Shown in pieces: positions 25,001 to 34,014 of a DNA stretch of 64,000 nucleotides. The position numbers were made by a program, and so were the translations under genes. The notes under the pieces were generated by a model that ran no database searches, was not told the origin of the DNA, and saw nothing but the letters and a program-made list of their open reading frames with translations. This stretch comes from a candidate division SR1 bacterium (GTDB taxonomy: Bacteria > Patescibacteriota > JACMRA01): the NCBI GenBank assembly GCA_014377045.1, contig JACMQI010000028.1, forward strand, positions 1 through 64,000, in the 5' to 3' direction. The first letter of the stretch is position 1; the number at the start of each line of letters is the position of its first letter.

Positions 25001-26920
25001 TTATAAACTTTCAATTGGTTCAATTCCGAGCAGTATTAAACAATAAGCGATATGAATCTTAATCCTAAAACATAGGTGGAGTAGGGCATCTTTTCGATGA
25101 CTGTCTTCTTCACGGGCTACCGAGTATTCAGCATACCAGCTATTGACCATCGTTGTAAACTCATAGAGATAGTTACATAAAATATGTGGTTTCAGATTAT
25201 CTATTACACCCTCTAAAGCATAGGGAAGTTGATATATTTTTTTTAGAATTTCAACTTCAGTCGGATTAAGCATTATGATATTTTCTGGATCCAATTTATT
25301 TGTTGTTTCATTTTTTCTCAGAATATTTGAGATACGTGCAAGAGTATAGAGCTGATATACTCCAGTATTACCCTCAAATTTAGTAACTTGTTTGACATCA
25401 AAAATGATATCTTGGTCTCGATCTTTACTCAAATCTTGCCATTTTAGCGCTGCTACAGCTATTTTTTGAACTTTTTGATTAAACTCTGGATTAATTTTTA
25501 CTTCTGGATTTTTTTCAATTAGAACGCTTTCAACTTCTTTTTCAAGCAAATTTTTTACCGTCTCAAAAAGTAGTACAGTCCCTTTTCGCGTACTCATAGC
25601 TCCTTCCGGTAAGCTCATAAATCCAAAACTTACATGATTTAGGCTGTCTTGAGATAAGGCTTGCAATGCTGTATCAGTTTGCTTTTGAGTTAAAAGCCCA
25701 AACGGTCGATCGCCATAATAACCGCTTTGAATTATTTTTTGTATTACTTTGAAGCTTTGCTGGAATGTGTGGTTTTGCCTGTTATCTGCAATAGATATAT
25801 GAATAGAAGTATTAAACGATCCCGCCCATACAAATCTAGCCAGCACATCACGAGCAGCATAGATGCTGTACCCATCAGATGAAACCAAATAGCATCTACC
25901 AAGTCCATCTCCTTCTAAATCAGCATAAATCGCGTCACCTTCAGTTTTGATAAAATCTAAACCAGCAAACTCTTTTGATGACGCATTTGCTAGATTACGT
26001 ATTTCTTTCATAAAGTACTGATAAAATGATTCTCCAATGATAACATCAAATTGACCATTTTTGTGATTATTATTATACTGCCAAAGACCTTCTTTACCTC
26101 GAAATTGTTCTAAATCTATATCATTTTCTCTGCTTAGCTGATCATCTGAGAGCACATTGAGTCCTAAGTAACCTTCGGCAGAAGTGTAGCTCTTTATCGA
26201 AACATCAATAATTTTCCTCCAAGTAGATTCGATCTCTCCGTTAGGATTGTTTCCAAAATCTAGCTCTAATTCACGAGCAGTAACTTGACATTCTTTTTTT
26301 ATTTCATCGTTAGTTTCTGTCAGCTCGTTTACTCTTACATATATTTTTTGTAGAACATTTACTGTTTCATCAGAGTTTTCATTGTTCCAGTCAATACCAT
26401 TTAGTCCTAGACCAAGCTTCTCAATATGTGAGACTCCCCAAATCAAAAATCCAAACTGTATACCCCAGTCACCCAAATGATTGTTTGTAATAACATTGAT
26501 ATATTTTAATGATAGAATCCTTCGAAGCGACTCTCCAATATTGGCTGTACGAATATTTCCAATGTGCATTTTTTTACCTACATTTGGTGAAAAATATTCA
26601 AGCAAAATTTTAGAAGTATTTGTTGGGCTAATTGTATCAACTTTATTTTTATAAAAATAATTTTGTAGACCTTTTTCATTAAAATCTATATTTATGTACG
26701 GTCCAAGTGCAGTAGCTACAAAATCTAAATTCTGTGATTCAAAAAATTGTTGAATTTCGCTAGCAAGATTAACGGCTACTTCTTGAGGGCTCTTTTTCAG
26801 CTCCTTAGCTAATAAAAATGCTTGATTTGTGGTCAGTATTCCCTTAGTTAAATCGGGTGGTAAATTCCAATTGTATGGAAATTTGGTAGCTAGTTGCTCG
26901 GTCAATTGCGTAATAAGCAT
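25001..26920 (-). CDS. argS: Arginyl-tRNA synthetase
   Basis: 639 residues, somewhat longer than typical ArgRS (~550-590). The N-terminal additional domain (about 1-100) that contacts the tRNA D-loop is present. The class I HIGH-like motif appears as KKMHIGNIRTANIGESLRR. The region corresponding to KMSKS reads MSTRKGTVLLFE, as usual for ArgRS. The C-terminal DALR-type anticodon-binding helix bundle ends the protein. A TTGACA-like promoter lies upstream, divergent from rpoB. Single gene. Confidence 0.92.
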   Translation of the reverse strand: MLITQLTEQLATKFPYNWNLPPDLTKGILTTNQAFLLAKELKKSPQEVAVNLASEIQQFFESQNLDFVATALGPYINIDFNEKGLQNYFYKNKVDTISPTNTSKILLEYFSPNVGKKMHIGNIRTANIGESLRRILSLKYINVITNNHLGDWGIQFGFLIWGVSHIEKLGLGLNGIDWNNENSDETVNVLQKIYVRVNELTETNDEIKKECQVTARELELDFGNNPNGEIESTWRKIIDVSIKSYTSAEGYLGLNVLSDDQLSRENDIDLEQFRGKEGLWQYNNNHKNGQFDVIIGESFYQYFMKEIRNLANASSKEFAGLDFIKTEGDAIYADLEGDGLGRCYLVSSDGYSIYAARDVLARFVWAGSFNTSIHISIADNRQNHTFQQSFKVIQKIIQSGYYGDRPFGLLTQKQTDTALQALSQDSLNHVSFGFMSLPEGAMSTRKGTVLLFETVKNLLEKEVESVLIEKNPEVKINPEFNQKVQKIAVAALKWQDLSKDRDQDIIFDVKQVTKFEGNTGVYQLYTLARISNILRKNETTNKLDPENIIMLNPTEVEILKKIYQLPYALEGVIDNLKPHILCNYLYEFTTMVNSWYAEYSVAREEDSHRKDALLHLCFRIKIHIAYCLILLGIEPIESL

Positions 26921-27046
26921 GATAAATGTCAGGTGAATATTTGTTATAATAATATAGATACTAATCTTTTTATACTATAATTGTCAATAGAATGAGATTT
27001 TTTAAAGCATTTTGGCACAATTACTACTCTTTATAAGATTTATTTC

Positions 27047-27076
27047 TTGACAACATACAACCAATGTGTCTTAATA
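27047..27076 (+). promoter_or_regulatory. Promoter of rpoB
   Basis: TTGACA (27047-27052) followed after 18 nt by TTAATA (27071-27076); ATG is at 27089. The TTG of the -35 box is in frame with rpoB and would give a false 14-residue N-terminal extension. Confidence 0.65.
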
Positions 27077-27088
27077 AATGTATTTTCT

Positions 27089-30000
27089 ATGGCAATTCAA
27101 ACTTATACACGTAGTACATTTGGTGTTAAAAAAGATCAGTTTCCTGTTCCGAATTTAAACAGCATGCAATTAGAGTCATACCAAAATTTTTGGAAAAATG
27201 ATCTAGCAAATATATTATCAGAATTTAGTCCTATAGAAGACACTGCGGGAGGTAGATGGAAAGTCGACCTCGGTCCAGAGTTTTATCTTGAAGCTGATCC
27301 TGAAATAAATGAATACAAAGCTCTTTTAAATAGTTCTAGTTTTTCTGCGCCGTTCTACATAAATGTAACTGTAGAAAATTTAGTCACTAAAGAAAAAAAG
27401 ACTCAACGGGTATTTGTTGGTAAAGTGCCATTGATGTCACAAAAAGGTAACTTTATCATTAACGGTGTACAGAAGATAGTCGTTAGTCAGATTGTTAAAT
27501 CTCCTGGTGTTATATTTACCCGCGAATTAGAAAAAGGTGTATTTTCATATGCAGCTAAAATTATTCCTAGCCGCGGTATTTGGATTGACTTTGTCACTGC
27601 GGCCGATGGTTGTATTTATGCTCGTATCGATAGAAAGAAAAAGTTTCCTGCTACTCAATTACTCAAAATCTTTGGTATTGTAAATGATCAAGAAATTATT
27701 GATTTATTTAAAGGTATTGATAATGATGAAAAAGTTAGTTTTATTCAAGCTACGCTAGCTAAAGATGGAACACAAAGTATTGAAGAGGCTGTAAATTCTA
27801 TTTATAAAAAAATTCGTCCAGGTGATATCGTATCGATTGAACAAGGTAGAAAATATATCATTAGTTTATTTGAAGAGCCATCTAAATACGATTTTGGTGC
27901 TGTAGGTCGTCATATGTTTGACCAAAGACTTGGTTTTGAATCTGAATCCACAAAAGGTTGGACTTATAAAAAAACTCTTGGTTATAATGAAGTCTTAGCT
28001 ACAATGAAAGAGCTTGTTAAGATGTCAGTACAGAAGACTGAGCCAGATTCTATTGATTCGCTAAGCAACCGAAGGGTTCGTGGAGTAGGTGAGTGGTTAG
28101 GTAATACTTTTAAAGCTGGTTTATCTCGCGTAGTTAAAAACACTAGAGATAAAATGAATATCAACGAGGATAATAGTTTTACACCTGCTCAATTAGTCAA
28201 TATGAGGCCTCTTGCAGCTATGATTGAAGATTTCTTCAATACTTCTCAGCTTTCTCGTTTCATGGATCAAACTAATATTTTATCTGAGATGGATCAGCGC
28301 CAATTTATGACATGTTCAGGTCCAGGTGGTTTGACCCGTGAGAGAGCAGGTTTTGATGTTCGCGATGTACATCCTTCTCATTATGGTCGATTGTGTCCTG
28401 TTAACACTCCTGAAGGTCCAGCTTTTGGGTTAAATGTTCACGCAGCTATTTATTCAAGAGTAAACAAATTAGGATTTCTAGAAACACCATATCTCAGAGT
28501 TAAAAGTTCTATAAAAGCTTCTGATCCTTCTCTTATCTCCCGAGTTATTTCAGATGATGTAATAGTTAAAGGTAAGAAAGTTGCTAAGTCTGGAACTTTA
28601 GTAAGTCAAAAAGTTTTAGGTGATTTGCAAGATGCTGGTGACATTGAAGTACCAGTTAAGCGTCACGTTTCAAATGAAATAGTATGGTTATCAAGTCAGG
28701 ATGAGCTTAAATATGTAATCTCAGAGCATATAACTGAAATCGACGAATTAGGTAATATATTAATTGATACAGTTGGTGCTCGCCGTGATGGTAATCCATT
28801 CCAAGCATCTATCGAGGATATTGATCTTATGGATGTTGCTTCAAACCAGATTTTGAGCCTTTCTACTTGTATGGTTCCATTTATTTCGCAAACCGATGGT
28901 TACCGTGTGTTGATGGGAACTAACCAACAAGGACAAGCGTTGCCTTTAATCAAGCCTGAGCAACCAATTGTAGCTACTGGATTCGAGAAAATTGCTGCAC
29001 GTGATAGTGGTTATATGGTCGTCAGTGAGGTAGATGGTGAAATCATAAGCTCCAACGGTCAACGTGTAATTGTTCGTGAAGAAAAAACTGGAAAAGAGTT
29101 CACTCATTGGGTCCTTAAATACTTGCCATCAAACGATCACTCTACAATTAACCAAAATGTAAAAGTCAAGTACGGAGAGAAAGTCAAAAAAGGTGATGTG
29201 TTAATTGAAGGATTTGGTATTAAAAATGGAGAATTTGCTATCGGTCAAAATGTTCGTGTTGCATTTCTACCATTTAAAGGATACAACTATGAAGATGCGA
29301 TTATTATTTCTGAGCGTGTCGTACAAAGAGATAAATTTACTTCAACACATATCTATGAATTAGTTACAGATGTTCACGAAACTAGACTTGGCGATGAAGA
29401 AATTACACGAGATATTCCAAATGTTGCAACAGATAAGCTTCGTAACTTAGACGAAAGTGGTATTATTAGATTAGGTGCATATGTAGAATCTGGTGATATT
29501 CTGGTAGGTAAAATTACTCCAAAAGGTGAAGTAGATCTATCTCCTGAAGATAAATTAATTCGTGTATTATTTGGTGAATACTCACGAGATGTAAAAGATA
29601 GTTCATTGTATCTAGAGCATGGTCTTTCTGGAAAAGTTATTTCTATAAGATTATTTGAGCGTGAAAAAGGTGATTCACTTCCTAGTGATGTCATTAAGAG
29701 AGTGCATATTTGGCTTGCAACTACCAGAAAACTCAAACCAGGCGACAAAATGGCTGGACGTCATGGAAACAAAGGTGTTGTATCTGTCGTACTTCCTGTT
29801 GAAGATATGCCATATACGGTAGATGGTGAACCAGTCGATGTAGTATTAAATCCACTCGGTGTAGTGGCACGTATGAACTTGGGTCAGTTACTTGAAACTC
29901 ACCTTGGCTTAGCATGTGTAAAAAACGGTATTTTAGCTCAAACACAGCCGTTAAATGAAATTTCGATAGAGACCATTCAGGATGAATTAGAACAAGCTGG

Positions 30001-30490
30001 TTTTCCAAGAAATGGAATGTTAGAACTTTGGGACGGACAAAGTGGAGAAAAGTTTGATCGTCCAGTTACTGTAGGTCATTTATATCTTAATAAACTCCAT
30101 CACTTAGTTGATGATAAAGTTCATACTCGATCTACAGGGCCATACTCACTTGTTACACAGCAACCGCTTGGTGGTAGAAGTCATTCAGGTGGACAGAGAT
30201 TCGGAGAGATGGAGGTGTGGGCTTTTGAAGCATATGGTGCCGCTTATGCTCTACAAGAAATGTTGACAATTAAGTCGGATGATGTGAAAGGTAGAGATGC
30301 AGCATATGAGTCAATTATCAAAGATAAACCTATCAATGCACCAAATTTACCAGGATCATTTATTGTTCTTGCAAATGAACTTACCGCTCTTGGTATCAAG
30401 GTCAACGCATCTGTTACAGAATCCGATGAATATAATAGAGTAGATGAAAATCTTGCTTTATCTGTAGATCAAGGCGATTTAGAAAAGTAA
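27089..30490 (+). CDS. rpoB: DNA-directed RNA polymerase beta subunit
   Basis: Start moved to ATG 27089 (MAIQTYTRSTFG); the earlier TTG at 27047 is the -35 box. 1133 residues, in the usual range for bacterial RpoB without large insertions. The rifampicin-region core SQLSRFMDQTNILSEMDQ is present, as are GLTRERAGFDVRDVHPSHYG, the GDKMAGRHGNKGVVS loop and the C-terminal GQRFGEMEVWAFEAYGAA region that meets beta'. It forms the catalytic core together with RpoC. Unusually, rpoC does not follow: a terminator lies 27 nt after the stop and the next gene is a sugar transferase. Confidence 0.97.
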   Translation: MAIQTYTRSTFGVKKDQFPVPNLNSMQLESYQNFWKNDLANILSEFSPIEDTAGGRWKVDLGPEFYLEADPEINEYKALLNSSSFSAPFYINVTVENLVTKEKKTQRVFVGKVPLMSQKGNFIINGVQKIVVSQIVKSPGVIFTRELEKGVFSYAAKIIPSRGIWIDFVTAADGCIYARIDRKKKFPATQLLKIFGIVNDQEIIDLFKGIDNDEKVSFIQATLAKDGTQSIEEAVNSIYKKIRPGDIVSIEQGRKYIISLFEEPSKYDFGAVGRHMFDQRLGFESESTKGWTYKKTLGYNEVLATMKELVKMSVQKTEPDSIDSLSNRRVRGVGEWLGNTFKAGLSRVVKNTRDKMNINEDNSFTPAQLVNMRPLAAMIEDFFNTSQLSRFMDQTNILSEMDQRQFMTCSGPGGLTRERAGFDVRDVHPSHYGRLCPVNTPEGPAFGLNVHAAIYSRVNKLGFLETPYLRVKSSIKASDPSLISRVISDDVIVKGKKVAKSGTLVSQKVLGDLQDAGDIEVPVKRHVSNEIVWLSSQDELKYVISEHITEIDELGNILIDTVGARRDGNPFQASIEDIDLMDVASNQILSLSTCMVPFISQTDGYRVLMGTNQQGQALPLIKPEQPIVATGFEKIAARDSGYMVVSEVDGEIISSNGQRVIVREEKTGKEFTHWVLKYLPSNDHSTINQNVKVKYGEKVKKGDVLIEGFGIKNGEFAIGQNVRVAFLPFKGYNYEDAIIISERVVQRDKFTSTHIYELVTDVHETRLGDEEITRDIPNVATDKLRNLDESGIIRLGAYVESGDILVGKITPKGEVDLSPEDKLIRVLFGEYSRDVKDSSLYLEHGLSGKVISIRLFEREKGDSLPSDVIKRVHIWLATTRKLKPGDKMAGRHGNKGVVSVVLPVEDMPYTVDGEPVDVVLNPLGVVARMNLGQLLETHLGLACVKNGILAQTQPLNEISIETIQDELEQAGFPRNGMLELWDGQSGEKFDRPVTVGHLYLNKLHHLVDDKVHTRSTGPYSLVTQQPLGGRSHSGGQRFGEMEVWAFEAYGAAYALQEMLTIKSDDVKGRDAAYESIIKDKPINAPNLPGSFIVLANELTALGIKVNASVTESDEYNRVDENLALSVDQGDLEK

Positions 30491-30516
30491 TAAATTAATA
30501 ATTTAAATATTTATTT

Positions 30517-30538
30517 CTCTCCTTTTGGAGAGTTTTTT
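30517..30538 (+). terminator. Intrinsic terminator of rpoB
   Basis: CTCTCC-TTTT-GGAGAG is a perfect 6-bp stem with a 4-nt loop followed by TTTTTT. It ends rpoB as a single-gene unit. Confidence 0.92.
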
Positions 30539-30645
30539 GATAATAACTTTTAATTTAAATTTTATAGTTTAACTTTATTCAAAGAAAACTTGACTAAACT
30601 AGTCTATTAAAGTATAGAACTTAGATTATTGAATTTATATCAAAT

Positions 30646-32091
30646 ATGCTTCCCCGACCTGTCCTTCGAAATATATGGAAAACAGCATTTCTACCCGTTA
30701 TAGATTATATTTCTATTCTATTTGGTTCTTTCCTTGTTTATCTCGTAAGGTATAGATGGTATAGTTCAACTTCCTTTGACCGAGAAAATGTTCTTCGAGG
30801 TACAGATTATATTGTGACTGCACTAGGAGTGGCGTTTTTCATTATACTTGTATTTGCATTTCTTGGTATGTATGAGCTAAAAGTTAAGAAGTCAGCTTGG
30901 AAACAGCTATTAAATATTGTGCTTGGTATTTTTTCTGTGCTTTTACCTTTGATTTTTTTCTACCTTTTTAATGACAATACTCGTGTAAATGTTCTCAATG
31001 GGTTAGTTGTTAGTAGGTTTATATTAGCTACAGGGGGATTTTTTATTTTATATTCAGTTTTGGTTGGAAGACTTTTATTTTGGATTATAGAGCAAGTTTT
31101 ATATTACTTTAATATTGGTAAAATGAATGTAGCTGTTATTGGAAGTGATGATAATCAAATAATAAATTATCTTGAAAACAAGAATAATATTAATAAAGTC
31201 TATAATTTTCATGAGTTAAATGAACAAGTGTATAATAAAATCGATTTGCTAATTACAAAAGGCTATCTATCAGAAATTTATATTTACTCTAAACACAATA
31301 AGTACGAAGTCAAGCTGGCATCCATTGCTGAAATAAAAAAAGTGTCATTTTTATATGTACCCTTTGGCTTTAATCAATTTTCCGCATTTGCTAAAGAGCC
31401 GACTTTAATAAACCAAGAGTTATTTTTGCAAGTAAAACATACTAATTTAGATGGATGGTATCTAGTATTGAAAAGAGTTTTTGATGTTATATTTTCTAGT
31501 ATATTTATCCTCGTTTTTAGCTGGCTTTACTTGCTAATCATAATTGCTATCAAGCTTGATTCACCTGGAAGTGTATTTTATAAAAATGAACGAGTTGGCC
31601 CAAATGGAAAAGTTTTTGCTTTGTTTAAATTTAGGCGTTTTAAGCAAGAGTTTTGTACTACAGAAAAAAACGAACAAGCTTTAAAAATAGAACAAGAGCT
31701 CATAGCTAAGCAGAATATGAGAGATAGTGGCGGGCCTTTGTATAAGATAAAGGACGACCCTCGTATGTCGCGAGTGGGTAAGTTTTTAGAAAAAACTAGT
31801 TTAGATGAATTACCTCAATTTATCAATGTTTTTTTGGGGAGTTTGTCCGTTGTTGGGCCACGACCTCATCAGCCCCGTGAAGTTGCCAAATATGAATCAC
31901 ATCATTTTAAGGTTCTTAATATTAAGCCTGGTATTACTGGCTATGCACAGGTAAATGGTCGCAGTGATTTGCCGTTTGAAAAAGAGGTTTATTTTGATAC
32001 TTACTATGTTGAGCATTGGAGCTTTTGGCTTGATATGTGGATTGTAGTTCAAACGCCAATTGTTATGTTTTTTAAAAAACACAAAGCTTAA
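30646..32091 (+). CDS. Polyprenyl-phosphate sugar-1-phosphate transferase (WbaP/CpsE-like)
   Basis: 481 residues. Four or five N-terminal helices (about 10-150) and a cytoplasmic nucleotide-binding-like region (VAVIGSDDNQ) precede the catalytic bacterial sugar-transferase domain (about 275-481). That domain begins KRVFDVIFSSIFIL, then FYKNERVGPNGKVFALFKFR, KTSLDELPQFINVFLG, SVVGPRPHQPREV and KPGITGYAQVNGRS. It attaches the first sugar phosphate to undecaprenyl phosphate and so starts a surface polysaccharide or glycan unit. It connects to the O-antigen-ligase-like and LCP proteins of this window. Sugar specificity unknown. Confidence 0.9.
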   Translation: MLPRPVLRNIWKTAFLPVIDYISILFGSFLVYLVRYRWYSSTSFDRENVLRGTDYIVTALGVAFFIILVFAFLGMYELKVKKSAWKQLLNIVLGIFSVLLPLIFFYLFNDNTRVNVLNGLVVSRFILATGGFFILYSVLVGRLLFWIIEQVLYYFNIGKMNVAVIGSDDNQIINYLENKNNINKVYNFHELNEQVYNKIDLLITKGYLSEIYIYSKHNKYEVKLASIAEIKKVSFLYVPFGFNQFSAFAKEPTLINQELFLQVKHTNLDGWYLVLKRVFDVIFSSIFILVFSWLYLLIIIAIKLDSPGSVFYKNERVGPNGKVFALFKFRRFKQEFCTTEKNEQALKIEQELIAKQNMRDSGGPLYKIKDDPRMSRVGKFLEKTSLDELPQFINVFLGSLSVVGPRPHQPREVAKYESHHFKVLNIKPGITGYAQVNGRSDLPFEKEVYFDTYYVEHWSFWLDMWIVVQTPIVMFFKKHKA

Positions 32092-32198
32092 TTTGTCTAA
32101 ACTTCATACTACAAAAATTCTGTTATTGTTGACATTTGACAAAAAATATATATGGAGTAAATATGTATATCAACTAAAACAGTTTCCAAATTATTAAG

Positions 32199-32417
32199 AT
32201 GGTTTATTTCATAGAAAAAGCAACTTGTTTTCTAACTTATATATACTTTATTTCTTTTATTACGGGAACAATACTTGGAGTAAGAGAGCTGCTAATTCAA
32301 ATCAACTTAGTTTTGAGAAATAAGAAAAAAAGTAATCGTTATGTTGTATTTATTTCAATATGTATGATATTTTACTTTGGCACTCTTTCTGCAATTTGTT
32401 ATCAAGCCTTATCTTAA
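32199..32417 (+). CDS. Small two-helix membrane protein
   Basis: 72 residues with two hydrophobic segments (about 8-30 and 48-68) joined by a basic loop (RNKKKSNR). No family recognised. A TTGACA element lies about 65 nt upstream and a clear terminator 18 nt downstream, which supports it as a real gene. Confidence 0.5.
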   Translation: MVYFIEKATCFLTYIYFISFITGTILGVRELLIQINLVLRNKKKSNRYVVFISICMIFYFGTLSAICYQALS

Positions 32418-32434
32418 TAATATCGCTTATTTAG

Positions 32435-32461
32435 TACCTTGCAATAAAAGGTATTTTTTTT
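32435..32461 (+). terminator. Intrinsic terminator
   Basis: TACCTT pairs with AAGGTA across a short loop, followed by eight T residues. It ends the small gene at 32417. Confidence 0.75.
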
Positions 32462-32530
32462 CATTAAAAATAAAATAGTTATTCAAGTTAGTTATAAATA
32501 AACTCATTATTAGACTAAAAAGGTGTTATT

Positions 32531-32884
32531 TTAATGATTTAATTTTCCAACTAAAGAATGAATAACTGATAGACTAAAAGTGATTATCAATGCTGTAAAA
32601 AATTTGTCTGTAGTGGTACCAGATAAGTCGACACCTCTTATAGTGTTTGCCACTACTGCGATTGTTAAAATATTTATAAGCCCATGAAATAAGCCTAAAG
32701 TTAAAAAATTAATAGGAAAGGTGAGAAATTTTATCACTGGAATTACTGTAAAATTAAGAAGCGTTAATACTACAATGAACATAAATGCTGCAGAAAATCC
32801 AGTTACTTCAAAAGTAGGTAATAAACTCGATAAGATCAAAATAGTAAGAACATTGGTAATAAAGTAAAGTATAATTAGGAGCAT
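32531..32884 (-). CDS. Holin-IV/YvlD-type four-helix membrane protein
   Basis: 117 residues with four hydrophobic helices and the family pattern LLNFTVIPVIKFLTFPINFLTLGLF in the middle. This is the profile of the so-called phage holin family 4 / YvlD proteins, widespread chromosomal membrane proteins without proven holin activity. No phage genes are nearby, so a cellular role is more likely. Single gene. Confidence 0.8.
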   Translation of the reverse strand: MLLIILYFITNVLTILILSSLLPTFEVTGFSAAFMFIVVLTLLNFTVIPVIKFLTFPINFLTLGLFHGLINILTIAVVANTIRGVDLSGTTTDKFFTALIITFSLSVIHSLVGKLNH

Positions 32885-32994
32885 AAAACTAGAGTACTAG
32901 TTAAATAATTGATTATAAATGATAAAGTTGTCAAATGTATCTTGACAAAGCCTAAAAATAAGTATACAAAAGTATATATTTACTGACTATTTAT

Positions 32995-33891
32995 ATGTTT
33001 TTTATTAATTTTTTTCTGATTATTTTAATTGTGGTAATGATATACATTTTAGTCAATGGTATCAGAATAGTAAAACAACAAACCATGTTAATTGTGGAGC
33101 GTTTGGGTCAGTATAATAGGGTTCTAAGGCCTGGATTTAACATTATCATCCCTATTTTTGAAAGCATCGTTTATACTCTGAATTTGCGTACTCAAAATTT
33201 AGACTTTTCTATAGTCGCAATTACAAGCGATAAAGTCACTATTACTTTAGATACATCTCTTATTTACCAAGTTTTACCAAATGAAGCATATGCTGTTGCT
33301 TACAATCTACAAAATCCAGTACAAGTAATTAAAACTACTGTAGAAAACTCTATTAGAGCATATGTAGCTAAACAAAGCCATGAAGAAATACTAGAAAAGC
33401 GAGACGAACTGACGATTTATTTGATAGATCATCTTACAGATCAAATGCTTAATTGGGGTTACCAAATCAATAATTTTCAAATTAAAGATGTCGTCTTACC
33501 AAGTGCAATTACCGATGCTATGAGTAGTGTGGTTGCAAGTAAAAGGCTTCAAGAAGCTGCTGAAAACCAAGCCAATGCTGAGTATATAAAAGTAGTGCGT
33601 GCTGCTGAAGCTCAAAAAGAAACTCGGGTTTTACAAGGTGAAGGACTAGCTGGTGAAAGAAAAGCAATTATTAATGGTTTGGCTGAATCAATACAGGATT
33701 TAACACAGGCAACAGGAACTTCAAGTGAATCTGTTTTGAATATAGTGATGTTAAATCAGTACATAGACATGTTACGAACAGTTGGTCGCGACGAGACAGG
33801 CAATAGTAAGATAGTGTTCCTTAATTCAAATCCATCAGGAATGTCAAGCATTGTACAAGAATTATCCTCAATGATCGATATAAAAAGATAA
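32995..33891 (+). CDS. SPFH/band-7 (stomatin-like) membrane protein
   Basis: 298 residues. One N-terminal transmembrane helix (about 2-22), the SPFH domain (about 23-190: VERLGQYNRVLRPGFN, LRTQNLDFS, VENSIRAYVAKQSHEEIL) and a coiled-coil region with many Ala/Glu (LQEAAENQANAEYIKVVRAAEAQ), then a short C-terminal tail. Such proteins oligomerise in membranes and affect protease activity or membrane domains. No NfeD partner gene is adjacent. TTGACA (32942-32947) with TATACA further on is the likely promoter. Confidence 0.9.
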   Translation: MFFINFFLIILIVVMIYILVNGIRIVKQQTMLIVERLGQYNRVLRPGFNIIIPIFESIVYTLNLRTQNLDFSIVAITSDKVTITLDTSLIYQVLPNEAYAVAYNLQNPVQVIKTTVENSIRAYVAKQSHEEILEKRDELTIYLIDHLTDQMLNWGYQINNFQIKDVVLPSAITDAMSSVVASKRLQEAAENQANAEYIKVVRAAEAQKETRVLQGEGLAGERKAIINGLAESIQDLTQATGTSSESVLNIVMLNQYIDMLRTVGRDETGNSKIVFLNSNPSGMSSIVQELSSMIDIKR

Positions 33892-34014
33892 TGCCATGCT
33901 TAAGGCAAAAAATCACTAAAATCATAATGTTATTTAGAAAGCTAGCTTGACGAGATTCTGGAATTTACACTAATATCTAAAAATTACTCTATATTAGAAC
34001 TTCTAGAACCATAT

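Noticed and set aside
29374-30008. Minus-strand open frames within rpoB
   Set aside because: Antisense to a highly conserved gene; codon bias of rpoB creates them.
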